Shown: positions 43,722 through 54,756, counted from the first letter of the stretch. The stretch is 64,000 bases of DNA from Serratia rubidaea (GCA_901472405.1 LR590463.1:1674001-1738000); one strand, 5' to 3'. The notes: a model not told the origin generated them from the letters alone. Numbers and translations: made by a program.

Positions 43722-44411
43722 ATGACGGCTACAGCCCCGGTGATTACCGTTGATGGACCAAGCGGCGCAGGCAAAGGCACGCTGTGCCAGGCCCTGGCCG
43801 AATCGCTTGGCTGGCGTTTGCTGGACTCAGGCGCGATTTACCGCGTACTGGCTCTGGCTGCGCTGCATCATCAGGTTGATATCACGTCAGAGGAGGCGCT
43901 GGTTCCGCTGGCCGCACATCTTGACGTCCGGTTTGTCGCAGAAAACGGCAAGCTGCAGGTGATTTTGGAAGGTGAGGACGTCAGTAATGAGATCCGCACC
44001 GAAACCGTTGGCAACACGGCCTCTCAGGCGGCGGCATTCCCGCGGGTGCGCGAGGCGCTGCTGCGCCGGCAGCGCGCGTTTCGCGAGGCGCCAGGCCTGA
44101 TCGCCGACGGCCGCGATATGGGCACGGTGGTTTTCCCCGATGCGCCGGTTAAAATTTTCCTCGACGCCAGCTCGCAGGAGCGCGCGCAGCGCCGTATGCT
44201 CCAGTTGCAGGCGAAGGGCTTTAATGTTAACTTTGAACGTCTTTTAGCCGAGATAAAAGAACGGGACGACCGTGACCGTAATCGGCCGATAGCGCCGTTG
44301 GTGCCGGCTGCCGACGCTCTGGTGCTGGACTCGACCAGCATGTCGATCGACGAAGTTATCCGGCAGGCGCTGGCATATGCGCAGGAAACACTGGCGTTGC
44401 CGCAGCAATAA
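43722..44411 (+). CDS. cmk: Cytidylate kinase
   Basis: Phosphorylates CMP and dCMP. The P-loop is [10 protein letters not shown], followed by [14 protein letters not shown], the CMP-binding insert and the [19 protein letters not shown]. The 229-residue product matches E. coli Cmk closely. The frame is open upstream to 43671, but ATG 43722 has GAAGGAGAA at the right distance. It lies upstream of rpsA, the conserved pair. Confidence 0.97.
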   Translation: MTATAPVITVDGPSGAGKGTLCQALAESLGWRLLDSGAIYRVLALAALHHQVDITSEEALVPLAAHLDVRFVAENGKLQVILEGEDVSNEIRTETVGNTASQAAAFPRVREALLRRQRAFREAPGLIADGRDMGTVVFPDAPVKIFLDASSQERAQRRMLQLQAKGFNVNFERLLAEIKERDDRDRNRPIAPLVPAADALVLDSTSMSIDEVIRQALAYAQETLALPQQ

Positions 44412-44439
44412 GCGCGGCGGCGTAGTGTTATTTGTACAT

Positions 44440-44468
44440 TTGTCATCTGATTGACATAGCAGTATCAT
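44440..44468 (+). promoter_or_regulatory. Likely rpsA promoter
   Basis: TTGTCA (44440-44445), a 17-bp spacer, and TATCAT (44463-44468), each differing by one base from consensus. It lies just after the cmk stop and about 135 bp before the rpsA start, matching the long structured leader used for rpsA autoregulation in E. coli. Confidence 0.65.
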
Positions 44469-44603
44469 GATATATCGGGTAAAATTTTACCCCTGTAACC
44501 TTAAACCCTGTCGGCATGGAGCCAATGGCGGGGTATGTTAAACAACCCCATTCGGCGGGACGCTAAATGGACGTTAAATCAAAGAACCCTGAAGATTATC
44601 AAC

Positions 44604-46276
44604 ATGACTGAATCTTTCGCTCAACTTTTTGAAGAATCCCTGAAATCAATCGAAACCCGCCCAGGTTCCATCGTGCGCGGCGTTGTTGTTGCTATCGACA
44701 AAGACGTAGTACTGGTTGACGCCGGTCTGAAATCTGAGTCTGCCATCCCGGCTGAGCAATTCAAAAACGCCCAGGGCGAACTGGAAATCCAGGTTGGTGA
44801 CGAAGTTGACGTTGCTCTGGATGCAGTAGAAGACGGCTTCGGTGAAACCCTGCTGTCCCGTGAGAAAGCTAAACGTCACGAAGCTTGGATCACGCTGGAA
44901 AAAGCTTACGAAGACGCTGAAACTGTGACCGGTGTTATCAACGGCAAAGTTAAAGGTGGTTTCACTGTTGAGCTGAACGGCATCCGCGCGTTCCTGCCAG
45001 GTTCCCTGGTTGACGTGCGTCCGGTACGCGACACGCTGCACCTGGAAGGCAAAGAGCTTGAATTCAAAGTGATCAAGCTGGATCAGAAACGCAACAACGT
45101 TGTTGTTTCTCGCCGTGCGGTCATCGAATCCGAGAACAGCGCAGAGCGCGATCAACTGCTGGAAAACCTGCAGGAAGGCATGGAAGTTAAAGGTATCGTT
45201 AAGAACCTCACTGACTACGGTGCATTCGTTGATCTGGGCGGCGTTGACGGCCTGCTGCACATCACTGACATGGCTTGGAAACGCGTTAAGCACCCAAGCG
45301 AAATCGTCAACGTGGGTGATGAAATCACCGTTAAGGTACTGAAGTTCGACCGCGAACGTACTCGTGTTTCCCTGGGCCTGAAACAGCTGGGCGAAGATCC
45401 ATGGGTTGCTATCGCGAAACGTTACCCAGAAGGCACCAAGCTGACTGGTCGTGTTACCAACCTGACTGATTACGGCTGCTTCGTAGAAATCGAAGAAGGC
45501 GTTGAAGGTCTGGTACACGTTTCTGAAATGGATTGGACCAACAAAAACATCCATCCGTCCAAAGTTGTTAACGTGGGCGACGTTGTGGAAGTTATGGTTC
45601 TGGACATCGATGAAGAACGTCGTCGTATCTCCCTGGGCCTGAAGCAGTGCAAATCCAACCCATGGCAGCAGTTCGCGGAAACCCACAACAAGGGCGACCG
45701 TGTTGAAGGTAAAATCAAGTCTATCACTGACTTCGGTATCTTCATCGGCCTGGACGGCGGCATCGACGGCCTGGTTCACCTGTCTGACATCTCCTGGAAC
45801 GTTGCAGGCGAAGAAGCAGTACGTGAATACAAGAAAGGCGACGAAATCGCAGCGGTTGTTCTGCAGGTTGACGCAGAGCGCGAGCGTATCTCCCTGGCGT
45901 TAAGCAGCTGGCTGAAGACCCGTTCAATAACTACCTGTCTATGAACAAGAAAGGTGCTATTGTTACTGGTAAAGTCACCGCAGTTGACGCTAAAGGTGCT
46001 ACAGTTGAATTAGCAGGCGGCGTAGAAGGTTACCTGCGTGCATCTGAAGCCTCTCGCGACCGCGTTGAAGATGCAACTCTGGTTCTGAACGTAGGCGACG
46101 ACGTTGAAGCTAAATTCACCGGCGTTGACCGTAAGAACCGCGTTGTAAGCCTGTCCGTACGTGCTAAGGACGAAGCTGACGAGAAAGATGCTATCGCGAC
46201 TGTTAACAACAAACAGGAAGAAGGCAACTTCTCTAACGCAATGGCTGAAGCTTTCAAAGCGGCTAAAGGCGAGTAA
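44604..46276 (+). CDS. rpsA: 30S ribosomal protein S1 (one apparent frameshift)
   Basis: Essential RNA-binding protein that helps mRNAs dock on the 30S subunit. Six S1 domains are visible as repeats of the type [24 protein letters not shown]. It starts [21 protein letters not shown]. Near 45896 one G is missing: ISLALSS should read [18 protein letters not shown]. Correction gives 557 residues, identical in length to E. coli. An unbroken rpsA is essential, so the break is almost certainly an error. No strong ribosome-binding site precedes ATG 44604 (only GAAG), as is typical of this autoregulated gene. Confidence 0.97.
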
Positions 46277-46280
46277 TGAC

Positions 46281-46303
46281 GGGGGCGGCGTTTCCCGCCC
46301 CCG
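46281..46303 (+). terminator. GC-rich hairpin after rpsA
   Basis: GGGGGCGG-CGTTT-CCCGCCCCC directly after the rpsA stop. There is no T run, so it may be a processing or 3'-end stabilising hairpin rather than an intrinsic terminator. Confidence 0.5.
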
Positions 46304-46337
46304 ATACGGTAGTTTAGCTGCAAAGCTTGGAGGAACT

Positions 46338-46622
46338 ATGACCAAGTCTGAACTTATTGAAAGACTTGCTGGCCAGCAATCTCATATCCCGGCGAAGGCC
46401 GTTGAGGATGCAGTGAAAGAGATGCTAGAACATATGGCTGCGACATTGGCTGATGGCGAGCGCATCGAGATCCGCGGATTCGGCAGTTTTTCTCTTCACT
46501 ACCGTGCCCCGCGCGTTGGTCGTAACCCAAAAACCGGTGACAAGGTTGAGCTGGACGGCAAGTACGTTCCTCACTTCAAACCGGGCAAAGAGTTGCGCGA
46601 TCGCGCCAATATCTATGGTTAA
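46338..46622 (+). CDS. ihfB: Integration host factor subunit beta
   Basis: A 94-residue DNA-bending protein that pairs with IhfA. It opens [20 protein letters not shown] and has the DNA-clamping arm [20 protein letters not shown] with the intercalating Pro in RNPKTG. GGAGG precedes the ATG by 5 bases. It follows rpsA by 61 bp, the standard enterobacterial order, and ends before a strong terminator. Confidence 0.98.
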   Translation: MTKSELIERLAGQQSHIPAKAVEDAVKEMLEHMAATLADGERIEIRGFGSFSLHYRAPRVGRNPKTGDKVELDGKYVPHFKPGKELRDRANIYG

Positions 46623-46654
46623 TTGACCATAGCGTTGTTGCTTGTAAAGAATAT

Positions 46655-46684
46655 AAAACGGTGCCTTCTGGCGCCGTTTTTTTT
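46655..46684 (+). terminator. Rho-independent terminator of ihfB
   Basis: AAAACGGTGCC-TTCT-GGCGCCGTTTT (one G-T pair) followed by eight T in total. It lies 33 bp after the stop. Confidence 0.93.
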
Positions 46685-46911
46685 GTCTGTGGCGCCAGTG
46701 CATGATGGGGGAAATACCGCCTGCGTTTGCCGCACTTTCCTCATGATGTTGCGCGCTGCTGCGCACGCTTGGCGTAAGGCGTGTTAAGCCAAAAGCAAGT
46801 TTGCGTGCTGCTTTCCGTTACTCGCTTTTAGGGCGGGTAACCGGCCTGAATATCATCATACTCTCCCTGCAATCGTGAACCGTTCACCGGGAGAGCATTA
46901 TCAAAATTTCC

Positions 46912-49167
46912 GTGGATATCGCCGCCGTTGCCTTGGTGTTGGGCATGCTGCCGCTGCTGTTTTTACCGCAGTTGCCGCCGCCTATGCTGATCGGGGGATT
47001 GGCGTTGGCAATGGTGATCTGCTGGCGCCGCACGACCTCGGCGTATTGCCAGTATGCCGCCTGGCTGCTGTGCGGGTTGGTGTTGGCCTGCGGCAGTGCG
47101 CAGCAGCTTACGAGCCAGATCGCCGTATTAAGCGGTAAGCCGCTGCATCTGACGGTCAGCGTTGCCAGCGTGGCCTTGGCTAACCATGAGCCGGGCAAGG
47201 TGCTACTGCGCGTTGAGCAGGTTAACGGCCGCTGGCTGTTTCCAGCGTTATCTTTCAGCGCCTACTGGAAGCATGGCCCATGGTGCGCCGGACAACGCTG
47301 GCAACTCAAAGCGCGCCTGCGCCCGGTACACAGCCGGCTGAATCAGGGCGGTTTTGACAGCCAGCGCTGGGCAATAGCGCGCCGTCAGCCCTTAAGCGGA
47401 TATGTGCAGTCCGCAACGCCGATCGATGTACGCTGCAGCTGGCGCCAGCATATTGTCAGCGCGGCGCAGCGGCGTAGCGACGGTTTACCTCACCAGGGCA
47501 CTCTGCTGGCGCTGGCGTTTGGCGAGCGTGCTCTGCTGAGCCAGGGGGAGCGGAATCTGTTTCTGAAAACGGGCATTGCGCATTTAATGGCGATTTCCGG
47601 CCTGCATATTTCTCTGGCGGCTATGGTCGCGTGGTGCCTGTTGCGCCTGATGCAGTTTACGTTACCGGTGGGCAGGATTGGCTACCGCGGGCCTCTGATT
47701 GCCAGCCTGTTGGCGGCGTTGGGATATGTCTGGCTGGCGGGGGCCCAGCCGCCGGCGGTGCGGGCGCTGCTGGCGTTGACGCTGTGGACGCTGATACGCT
47801 TACGGGGAATCTGTTGCACCTCCTGGCAGATTTGGCTGTGGTGCGTATGCCTGATTCTGCTCAGCGATCCGTTGGCAGTGCTGTCCGACAGTTTCTGGCT
47901 GTCGGTACTGGCGGTGGCGGCGCTGATCTTCTGGTTTGAATGGGCGGCACTGCCGTCCCGCTTCAGCACCGGCTGGTATTGGGCGCCGCTGCGTTGGCTG
48001 CATATCCAGTTGGGGATGACGCTGTTGCTGATGCCGATGCAGTTTGGACTGTTTCACGGCGTGACCTGGACCTCGCTGCCGGCCAATCTCTGGGCGGTGC
48101 CGATTGTTTCATTGCTCAGCGTGCCGCTGATTTTGTTTGCCATTATCAGCGGCGCCGGGAGCCTAGTGGCCAGCGGGTTTTGGCGCTGGGCCGACCTGTC
48201 ATTGACCTGGGCGATGTGGCCGCTGCCGTGGCTGGAACAGGGATGGCTACGCGTTGGCAGCGCGCTGCTGCCGTTCAGCGTACTGGGCTGGCTGGCGGTG
48301 GTTGGCTGGCGCTTGCGTTGCTGGGCTTCTTCACCCTGCAGTTGTATTGTCGTGCTGCTCTGCTGCCTGACGTGGCGCGAACGTCAGCCGGACTATCGCT
48401 GGCGCGTCGATATGTTGGACGTGGGGCATGGCCTGGCGGTGGTGATCGAACGTGACGGCAAGGCGGTGATGTACGACACCGGCGCCCGCTGGGCAAGCGG
48501 CAGCATGGCCGAGCGGGAGATCCTGCCTTATCTGCACTGGCGCGGTCTTGAACTGGAGAAGATTATCATCAGCCACAGCCATCAGGACCATATGGGCGGG
48601 CTGAGTACGGTGCAACGAGCCTTTCCGCAGGCGGAGGTGTATTCTCCTCTGTATGCCGCCGGGCATTATGCCTGCGTACGGGGGCGGCAGTGGCAATGGC
48701 GCGGGCTCAATTTCCGCGTGCTGTGGCCACCGCAGCGCCTGAAACAGGTGGGCAATGATGATTCCTGCACTATCCGCGTCGATGATGGCAGGTTCAGCCT
48801 GTTGTTAACCGGCGATTTGGAGGCTCGCGGGGAGTCGGCGCTGCTGAAACTGCGCGCTGAGCTACCCTCTACCTTGCTGCAGGTGCCGCATCACGGCAGC
48901 AAGACCTCATCCACGCCGCCATTTTTACGGGCGGTGGCGCCGGCAGCGGCGTTAGCCTCGGCCTCCCGCTACAATCAGTGGCGTCTGCCTGCGGAAAAAA
49001 TCATCAAGCGTTACCGTTCCTATCGCATTGCATGGCACGACACTTCACGCTCCGGGCAGTTGAGCGCGTTATTTTTCGACAATGATTGGCAAATTAAAGG
49101 CTTTCGTGAGCAATTAATGCCCCGTTGGTATCATCAGCGGTTTGGAGAAAGGGGGGATAATGAGTAA
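46912..49167 (+). CDS. comEC: ComEC/Rec2 family DNA-uptake channel protein (YcaI)
   Basis: Inner-membrane protein homologous to the competence channel ComEC. The layout is a DUF4131 N-terminus with two to three membrane segments, the Competence domain with many membrane helices (including [15 protein letters not shown]), and a C-terminal metallo-beta-lactamase domain with [17 protein letters not shown] and [10 protein letters not shown]. The first usable codon is GTG 46912, giving 751 residues. E. coli YcaI starts MKITT, and here the matching position (46900) reads ATC-AAA-ATT-TCC, placed correctly after GGGAGAG. A true ATG may have been lost or misread. In E. coli this gene lies upstream of msbA-lpxK as here. 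Natural competence is not established for such bacteria. Confidence 0.92.
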   Translation: MDIAAVALVLGMLPLLFLPQLPPPMLIGGLALAMVICWRRTTSAYCQYAAWLLCGLVLACGSAQQLTSQIAVLSGKPLHLTVSVASVALANHEPGKVLLRVEQVNGRWLFPALSFSAYWKHGPWCAGQRWQLKARLRPVHSRLNQGGFDSQRWAIARRQPLSGYVQSATPIDVRCSWRQHIVSAAQRRSDGLPHQGTLLALAFGERALLSQGERNLFLKTGIAHLMAISGLHISLAAMVAWCLLRLMQFTLPVGRIGYRGPLIASLLAALGYVWLAGAQPPAVRALLALTLWTLIRLRGICCTSWQIWLWCVCLILLSDPLAVLSDSFWLSVLAVAALIFWFEWAALPSRFSTGWYWAPLRWLHIQLGMTLLLMPMQFGLFHGVTWTSLPANLWAVPIVSLLSVPLILFAIISGAGSLVASGFWRWADLSLTWAMWPLPWLEQGWLRVGSALLPFSVLGWLAVVGWRLRCWASSPCSCIVVLLCCLTWRERQPDYRWRVDMLDVGHGLAVVIERDGKAVMYDTGARWASGSMAEREILPYLHWRGLELEKIIISHSHQDHMGGLSTVQRAFPQAEVYSPLYAAGHYACVRGRQWQWRGLNFRVLWPPQRLKQVGNDDSCTIRVDDGRFSLLLTGDLEARGESALLKLRAELPSTLLQVPHHGSKTSSTPPFLRAVAPAAALASASRYNQWRLPAEKIIKRYRSYRIAWHDTSRSGQLSALFFDNDWQIKGFREQLMPRWYHQRFGERGDNE

Positions 49168-49202
49168 AATGGGCCGCTATTTCTTCCGATGCTGGTATTT
49201 GC

Positions 49203-50951
49203 ATGATGAATGATAAAGATCTCTCGACCTGGCAGACCTTCCGTCGACTATGGCCGATGATCACCCCTTTCAAAGCAGGGTTAGTTGTCGCTGCTATTGC
49301 GCTGGTGTTAAACGCAGCAGGCGATACCCTGATGTTATCCTTGCTCAAACCGCTGTTGGATGACGGCTTTGGTAAAGCAGACAGCAGCGTTCTGGTATGG
49401 ATGCCGCTGGCCGTGATCGGGCTGATGCTGATGCGCGGCGTAACCAGCTTCATTTCAAGCTATTGTATTTCCTGGGTATCGGGAATGGTCGTGATGCAGA
49501 TGCGTCGGCGCTTGTTTGGCCATATGATGCGTATGCCGGTTTCTTTCTTTGATCAGCAGTCTACCGGTACGCTGCTGTCGCGCATTACCTATGATTCCGA
49601 ACAGGTAGCTTCATCATCGTCCGGCGCGCTGGTGACCGTGGTGCGTGAGGGCGCTTCGATCATCGGCCTGTTTATCATGATGTTTTACTACAGCTGGCAG
49701 CTGTCGCTTATCTTGATCGTACTGGCGCCGATTGTTTCTATCGCTATCCGCATGGTTTCCAAGCGTTTCCGTAATATCAGCAAAAGCATGCAAAATACGA
49801 TGGGGCAGGTGACCACCAGTGCCGAACAGATGCTGAAAGGGCATAAGGAAGTTCTGATTTTCGGCGGGCAGCAGGTAGAAACCGAACGTTTCAACACCGT
49901 CAGCAACCGTATGCGTCAACAGGGGATGAAACTGGTTTCCGCCTCATCCATCTCCGATCCGATTATTCAGCTGATTGCTTCGCTGGCGCTGGCCTTTGTC
50001 CTGTTTGCCGCCAGCTTCCCAAGCGTGATGGAGACCCTGACGGCGGGTACCATTACCGTAGTGTTCTCCTCGATGATTGCACTGATGCGTCCGCTGAAAT
50101 CGCTGACCAACGTCAATGCCCAGTTCCAGCGCGGTATGGCGGCCTGCCAGACGCTGTTCTCCATCCTGGATATGGAACAGGAAAAAGATACCGGTACGCG
50201 CGAAATCAAGCGCGCCAAAGGGGACGTCGAGCTGCGCAATGTCACCTTCTACTATCCGGGGAAAGATACGCCGGCGCTGCGTGATATCAACCTGACGATT
50301 GAGGAAGGTAAGACGGTGGCCCTGGTCGGACGTTCCGGCTCGGGTAAATCGACGATAGCCAACCTGTTGACCCGCTTCTATGACATTCAGGAAGGTGAGA
50401 TCCTGATGGATGGGCACGACCTGCGTGAATATACGCTGGCGTCGCTGCGCGATCAGGTGGCTCTGGTATCGCAGAATGTCCACCTGTTTAACGATACCAT
50501 CGCCAATAATATCGCCTATGCCCGCGAGGATCGTTATAGCCGTGAAGATATCGAGAAAGCGGCGCGGATGGCTTATGCCATGGACTTTATCGAGAAAATG
50601 GATCAAGGGCTGGATACGGTGATCGGTGAAAACGGCGTGATGCTTTCCGGTGGTCAGCGTCAGCGTATCGCCATTGCCCGTGCGCTGCTGCGTGATTGCC
50701 CGATCCTGATCCTGGATGAAGCCACCTCGGCGCTGGATACGGAATCTGAACGGGCGATCCAGGCGGCGCTGGACGAGTTGCAGAAGAACCGTACCTCGCT
50801 GGTTATTGCTCACCGCCTGTCTACCATTGAAAAAGCGGATGAGATTTTAGTGGTTGAGGACGGCCGTATCGTTGAGCGTGGCGAGCACGCTGACTTGCTC
50901 GCGAAGCAGGGTGCTTACGCACAGCTGCACCGCATGCAGTTTGGTGAATAA
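49203..50951 (+). CDS. msbA: Lipid A export ATP-binding/permease protein MsbA
   Basis: Homodimeric ABC flippase that moves lipid A-core across the inner membrane; essential. It is 582 residues, the E. coli length, with six membrane helices, Walker [10 protein letters not shown], signature MLSGGQRQR, Walker [15 protein letters not shown] and the switch histidine in [13 protein letters not shown]. Two ATGs occur in a row; 49203 aligns with E. coli. The stop TAA overlaps the lpxK start (TAATG), showing coupling. Confidence 0.98.
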   Translation: MMNDKDLSTWQTFRRLWPMITPFKAGLVVAAIALVLNAAGDTLMLSLLKPLLDDGFGKADSSVLVWMPLAVIGLMLMRGVTSFISSYCISWVSGMVVMQMRRRLFGHMMRMPVSFFDQQSTGTLLSRITYDSEQVASSSSGALVTVVREGASIIGLFIMMFYYSWQLSLILIVLAPIVSIAIRMVSKRFRNISKSMQNTMGQVTTSAEQMLKGHKEVLIFGGQQVETERFNTVSNRMRQQGMKLVSASSISDPIIQLIASLALAFVLFAASFPSVMETLTAGTITVVFSSMIALMRPLKSLTNVNAQFQRGMAACQTLFSILDMEQEKDTGTREIKRAKGDVELRNVTFYYPGKDTPALRDINLTIEEGKTVALVGRSGSGKSTIANLLTRFYDIQEGEILMDGHDLREYTLASLRDQVALVSQNVHLFNDTIANNIAYAREDRYSREDIEKAARMAYAMDFIEKMDQGLDTVIGENGVMLSGGQRQRIAIARALLRDCPILILDEATSALDTESERAIQAALDELQKNRTSLVIAHRLSTIEKADEILVVEDGRIVERGEHADLLAKQGAYAQLHRMQFGE

Positions 50952-51931
50952 TGATCGAGCGTATCTGGTCCGGCAGTTCGCTGCTCTACCTGTTGTTACT
51001 GCCGCTCTCCTGGCTGTATGGCCTGGTGAGCGGGCTTATTCGTCTGAGCTACCGGCTCGGCTGGCGTAAGAGCTGGCGTGCGCCAGTGCCGGTGGTGGTG
51101 GTGGGCAACCTGACCGCCGGCGGCAATGGTAAAACGCCGACGGTTATCTGGCTGGTCGAACAGCTGCAGCAGCGTGGCTACCGGGTTGGCGTGGTTTCCC
51201 GCGGCTATGGCGGCAAGTCGGCGGTTTATCCGCTGGTGCTGGATGCACAGACGACCACCCGGCAGGCCGGGGATGAGCCGGTGCTGATCTATCAGCGCAC
51301 CGCGGCGCCGGTGGCGGTATCGCCCAAGCGAACGGAAGCGGTGCAGGCGCTGCTGGCGCAGCACGATCTTGACCTGGTGATTACCGATGACGGCTTGCAG
51401 CACTATGCGCTGCAGCGTGACGTTGAGCTGGTGGTCATTGACGGCGTGCGGCGTTTTGGCAATGGCTGGTGGTTGCCGGCTGGGCCGATGCGCGAACGCG
51501 CCGATCGCCTGCGCAGCGTTGACGCCTGCATTACCAATGGCGGCGTGGCGCAGCCGGGTGAGATCGCCATGAAACTGCAGGCGCGTGATGCGGTAAATAT
51601 CGCTACGGGCGAGCGGTTGCCGGCGGCGCAGCTGCCGCAGGCTGTCGCGATGGCCGGCATTGGTCATCCACCGCGCTTTTTCGCCACGCTGGAAAAGCTG
51701 GGCGTTAACGTCGTACAGGAAGTGGCGTTCGCCGACCATCAGGACTATAGCGCAGAGCAACTGCAAGCGCTGACCGCGCCGGGGCAAACGCTGTTGATGA
51801 CAGAAAAAGACGCGGTCAAATGCCGCGCCTTTGCACAGGATAACTGGTGGTATCTGCCGGTTGATGCCGTCTTTCCCGCTGAACAGGCGGCATCATTGCT
51901 GCAACGCATTGAATCCCATCTGAAGAAGTAA
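50951..51931 (+). CDS. lpxK: Tetraacyldisaccharide 4'-kinase
   Basis: Phosphorylates the lipid A disaccharide at the 4' position, an inner-membrane-associated step of the Raetz pathway. The 326-residue protein has an N-terminal amphipathic/hydrophobic region ([19 protein letters not shown]), the P-loop [13 protein letters not shown] and VVSRGYGG, plus [12 protein letters not shown] with catalytic acidic residues. It overlaps msbA by one base. Downstream it converges with the YdcJ-like gene at a 1-bp gap, unlike E. coli where ycaR and kdsB follow at once. Confidence 0.96.
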   Translation: MIERIWSGSSLLYLLLLPLSWLYGLVSGLIRLSYRLGWRKSWRAPVPVVVVGNLTAGGNGKTPTVIWLVEQLQQRGYRVGVVSRGYGGKSAVYPLVLDAQTTTRQAGDEPVLIYQRTAAPVAVSPKRTEAVQALLAQHDLDLVITDDGLQHYALQRDVELVVIDGVRRFGNGWWLPAGPMRERADRLRSVDACITNGGVAQPGEIAMKLQARDAVNIATGERLPAAQLPQAVAMAGIGHPPRFFATLEKLGVNVVQEVAFADHQDYSAEQLQALTAPGQTLLMTEKDAVKCRAFAQDNWWYLPVDAVFPAEQAASLLQRIESHLKK

Positions 51932-51932
51932 A

Positions 51933-53340
51933 TCAGGCCTCCAGCGCGCCAAGCCCCAGCGCTTGCGCGCAGGCCTGCAGCGAACGCTGCTGCGTCTGTC
52001 GGTACAACGCCAATTCATCCACCACTTCCGTGCCGAGCGCCTGTTCGAACGCGCTGCGGCTGGAGGCGGCGTTGTAATGCGAGTGCGCATTATCTCCCAG
52101 ATTCGACTGGAAAATACCGGCGGCGCTGACCGGCAGAAAATCCTCGTATACCAACGGCTGGAAACGAATATACTCCTCGGCGATTAAGCGCTCCAGCGTC
52201 CAGCTTTCATCCAGATTCTCCTTGGCCGCCAGCCCCAGTTCCGTAGGGAAATAGCGGAACCAGGCCAGCCGTTGCTCGCGCAGCGTCGGATAGTCATCCG
52301 GGAAGGCGCGGAAGTTATCCTGCAACAGCTGATAATAATGCGCGGCATTGCCTTCGTTTGGCGTGGCCTGCAGCGCATCGTTGGTGGCTTGCAGCAGGCG
52401 ATCGTACAGAGCGCGGCCTTCCGGCGTCAGCGCGACGCCGCGTTGCTCTATCTCGCCAAAGCGCGCCGTGTGTTGTCCCATCACCGCAGCACCGTCGCTT
52501 TCGACAAAAGCCACCTGTTCCACCAGCGCTTTAAAGCTGGTTTGCCGCAGCAAAATTGGGCAGCGGCGGCGCGGTGGGCCTTCGATCACCGCTTTGGGCG
52601 TGATGCCCCGTTGCGGCATGGCGTTCTGCGCTGCGTCAATATCCAACGTGCGCGGCGTCAGGTGGTTAATGTGCGGCCCTTTAAATGCCACGACATCGGC
52701 GATCAGCCGGTGTTGATCGTGCAGTTGCCGGTATTCGGCAGCGCTGACGGTGGCCTGACTGTGCCAGCGGAAGGTTTCCAGCGCCTGCTCAACAAATTCG
52801 TCCGCCTGTTGTGCGCTCAGCCCGCCCTGGTTTTCATGCTGCGCGATCAGCGCCAGCGCTTTGGGGGTGAAAATACGGCGGCGCTCCAACAGACGTTGCG
52901 CTAACGCGCGCAGTTCCGGCTGTTCGATCAACTCCAGCCGTAACAGCGAGGTGAATACGCGGAAAGGGCTGGCCTGCAGATCCTGCTCGTGGACGGCGCG
53001 AAAGGCGGTGGAGTGTACCGGCACGCCCGCCGGCGCCAGGTCGTAATAGCCGACCGGCGACATGCCCATTACGTTGAACAGCCGGCGTAGCGTCGCCAGC
53101 TCTTCGGCGGTGCCGACGCGGATGGCGCCATGGCGCTCCATCGCCAGACGTTCTATTTCACCGGTGATTTGCAACTGGTGCGCCAATGCGCTGTCGCTGC
53201 TGAGCACCTGGCGGTTGGTTTCCGCCACCAGTGCTAACAGCTCGCCATAGAGCGGCACCTCTTTTTGATACATCTCCGACATCGCCAGAGAAAAACCGGC
53301 TGCGGATTTCATTGGGTGAAACGAACTGCTGAGCAGTCAT
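51933..53340 (-). CDS. 2-oxoadipate dioxygenase/decarboxylase-like protein (YdcJ/HglS, DUF1338; one apparent frameshift)
   Basis: Closely resembles E. coli YdcJ and the HglS family, which convert 2-oxoadipate to 2-hydroxyglutarate in D-lysine catabolism using a metal ion. Family motifs are ERHGAIRVGTAEELATLRR (first metal His), HINHLTPRTLDID (second His), EGPPRRRCPILLRQTSFKAL and ARFGEIEQRGVALT (metal Glu). The N-terminal 16 residues are in another frame: the A run at 53291-53295 has one base too many. Corrected length is 468 residues from ATG 53340, with AAGGAG well placed; ATG 53346 is an alternative. It lies between lpxK and the csp genes, a place where E. coli has nothing. The actual substrate here is inferred. 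Confidence 0.85.
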
Positions 53341-53346
53341 GCGCAT

Positions 53347-53886
53347 AGCTCCTTTGTTCAGTTTTATCTGAAAAAATGACGTTTCCGGTAAAAGTGCTGC
53401 CGATCGTGCCTCTCACCTTGTTATCAACCCAAGTTTAGCCATCGGGCTATGGATTTGTTATATGTTGCGTAACCATATTGGATTTTTATGCGTTAGCTCT
53501 CATTTGCCGCGTCTGGATCGCGACGCAGGCGTCAAAAAAACGCTGGGGCAGGTTTTCTTTACCGTACTTTGCAAAAAATAACTCAATACTAATCATAGAT
53601 ATAAAATTAAATGGCACGCCGGGATAAAAATAGTGTGAAAACCCTCTTGTGCAATCAGGGCTTTTATGAGTAAATGAATTCGGCCTGTGATTCAGACCTA
53701 TTTATGTACGAGACAAGATTTAGAAGTTTAGGTAGTAAGTTACTAAGCTAAGCAGTTCCTCCATAAACGTTATCATTCGATTCCGCTTCAAAGACGAACC
53801 TTCTAAGTACCTCCCATAAGTAATGATTCTGCAATGGCCAAAATTGCCTTATGGCAGGTTTTGTAAATATTTAAAAGGTAAATGTA
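53347..53886. other. Long region upstream of the CspE-like gene (540 bp)
   Basis: This AT-rich stretch carries the promoter of the YdcJ-like gene on the left and a long csp leader on the right. There is no coding frame of note. A nested hairpin ends 33 bp before the csp start (listed separately). Long leaders with temperature-sensitive structure are a hallmark of csp genes. Confidence 0.65.
53814..53854 (+). ncRNA. Nested hairpin in the csp mRNA leader
   Basis: Outer arms CCATAAG (53814-53820) and CTTATGG (53848-53854) enclose inner arms GCAAT (53831-53835) and ATTGC (53843-53847). The right arms abut, allowing coaxial stacking. It is a candidate cis-acting RNA structure; thermosensing is only a hypothesis by analogy with the cspA leader. 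Confidence 0.45.
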
Positions 53887-54096
53887 ATGTCTAAGAAGAC
53901 CGGTCAGGTTAAGTGGTTCAATGAGAGTAAAGGTTTTGGTTTCATTGAACAGCAAGACGGCGGTAAAGATGTATTTGTACACTTCTCCGCAATCATGACC
54001 GATGGTTTCAAGACCCTGGCTGAAGGCCAGCGCGTTGAGTATACCATTGAAGACAGCCCGCGCGGGCCGGCTGCCGCCAACGTTGTTGCCCTGTAA
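53887..54096 (+). CDS. Cold-shock protein, CspE/CspC-like
   Basis: A 69-residue cold-shock domain with intact RNA-binding motifs KGFGFI (RNP1) and VFVHF (RNP2) and the flanking aromatic residue KWFNESK. It is close to E. coli CspE and CspC, which act as RNA chaperones and transcription antiterminators. Which paralogue it is cannot be settled by position, because E. coli has no csp gene here. A strong terminator follows. The degenerate cold-shock gene follows 221 bp later. Confidence 0.93.
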   Translation: MSKKTGQVKWFNESKGFGFIEQQDGGKDVFVHFSAIMTDGFKTLAEGQRVEYTIEDSPRGPAAANVVAL

Positions 54097-54184
54097 GTTT
54101 TACAGGAAATAGCGTATAGAGATCTTGATACAACCTTGATGAGGCGTTGAGCCGAGTCATGCGGAAGATATTAAGTTCAATAAG

Positions 54185-54210
54185 CCCGCCGTTGTGCGGG
54201 TTTTTTATTT
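54185..54210 (+). terminator. Rho-independent terminator of the CspE-like gene
   Basis: The stem CCCGC / GCGGG with a 6-base loop is followed by TTTTTTATTTG, 88 bp after the stop. Confidence 0.88.
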
Positions 54211-54317
54211 GTTGCTCATGAGAGGTTTGTTACGAAAAACTTTAGGATGGGCGGTTAGCATCCAGACAATAATAACAAAGAGCGTTGTTACGGATGCCCG
54301 AAAGAAAGGAAATAATT

Positions 54318-54539
54318 ATGTTTAAAAATACAATGTTAAAAATGGGCCGTGTAAAATGGTATGACCAGGCCGCAGGCTACGGTGTGATTTTACCGGTTGA
54401 CGGCAGCGATGAGATTTATGTCAGCCGTCGCGCTATTGCCAATACGAAGAACAAGTCATTAAATGAAGGTCAGAACGTCGAGTTCTCGATCTGTCGCAGC
54501 TCCCACGGGCTGTCCGCCGCGGACGTTATCGCGTTCTAA
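54318..54539 (+). CDS. Divergent cold-shock-domain protein with altered RNP motifs
   Basis: A 73-residue protein with the fold-defining pattern of a cold-shock domain (GRVKWYDQAAGYGVILPVDG ... EGQNVEF ... GLSAADVIAF). The nucleic-acid-contacting motifs are degenerate: RNP1 reads AGYGVI instead of KGFGFI, and RNP2 reads EIYVSR instead of VFVHF, so key aromatic and His contacts are lost. Binding to RNA may be weak or altered. AAGGAAATAATT precedes ATG 54318, making this start better than the in-frame 54285. It may be a lineage-specific csp paralogue that arose by duplication of its neighbour. Confidence 0.8.
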   Translation: MFKNTMLKMGRVKWYDQAAGYGVILPVDGSDEIYVSRRAIANTKNKSLNEGQNVEFSICRSSHGLSAADVIAF

Positions 54540-54553
54540 GGCATTCCCCTTCC

Positions 54554-54591
54554 TCGCCAGTGCCGGTGTCGCCACCCCCTCGCACTGGCGA
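54554..54591. terminator. Inverted repeat after the divergent csp gene
   Basis: Ten-bp arms TCGCCAGTGC and GCACTGGCGA are separated by 18 bases, just after the stop codon. No T run follows, so termination is uncertain. Confidence 0.45.
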
Positions 54592-54756
54592 AGAACCTGC
54601 AAATCCCCCCTTATCTATCAGCAATATGATGATGTAACAAACGCCATCATGCTTTCCCAACGCTGACATTTTCGTTATCCCGCATCTAATGCGTTGAAGA
54701 AAAATGCCTGAACTTCCACTATTCTCAAGCGATTGATTAATCACCTGAGCTTTTCT

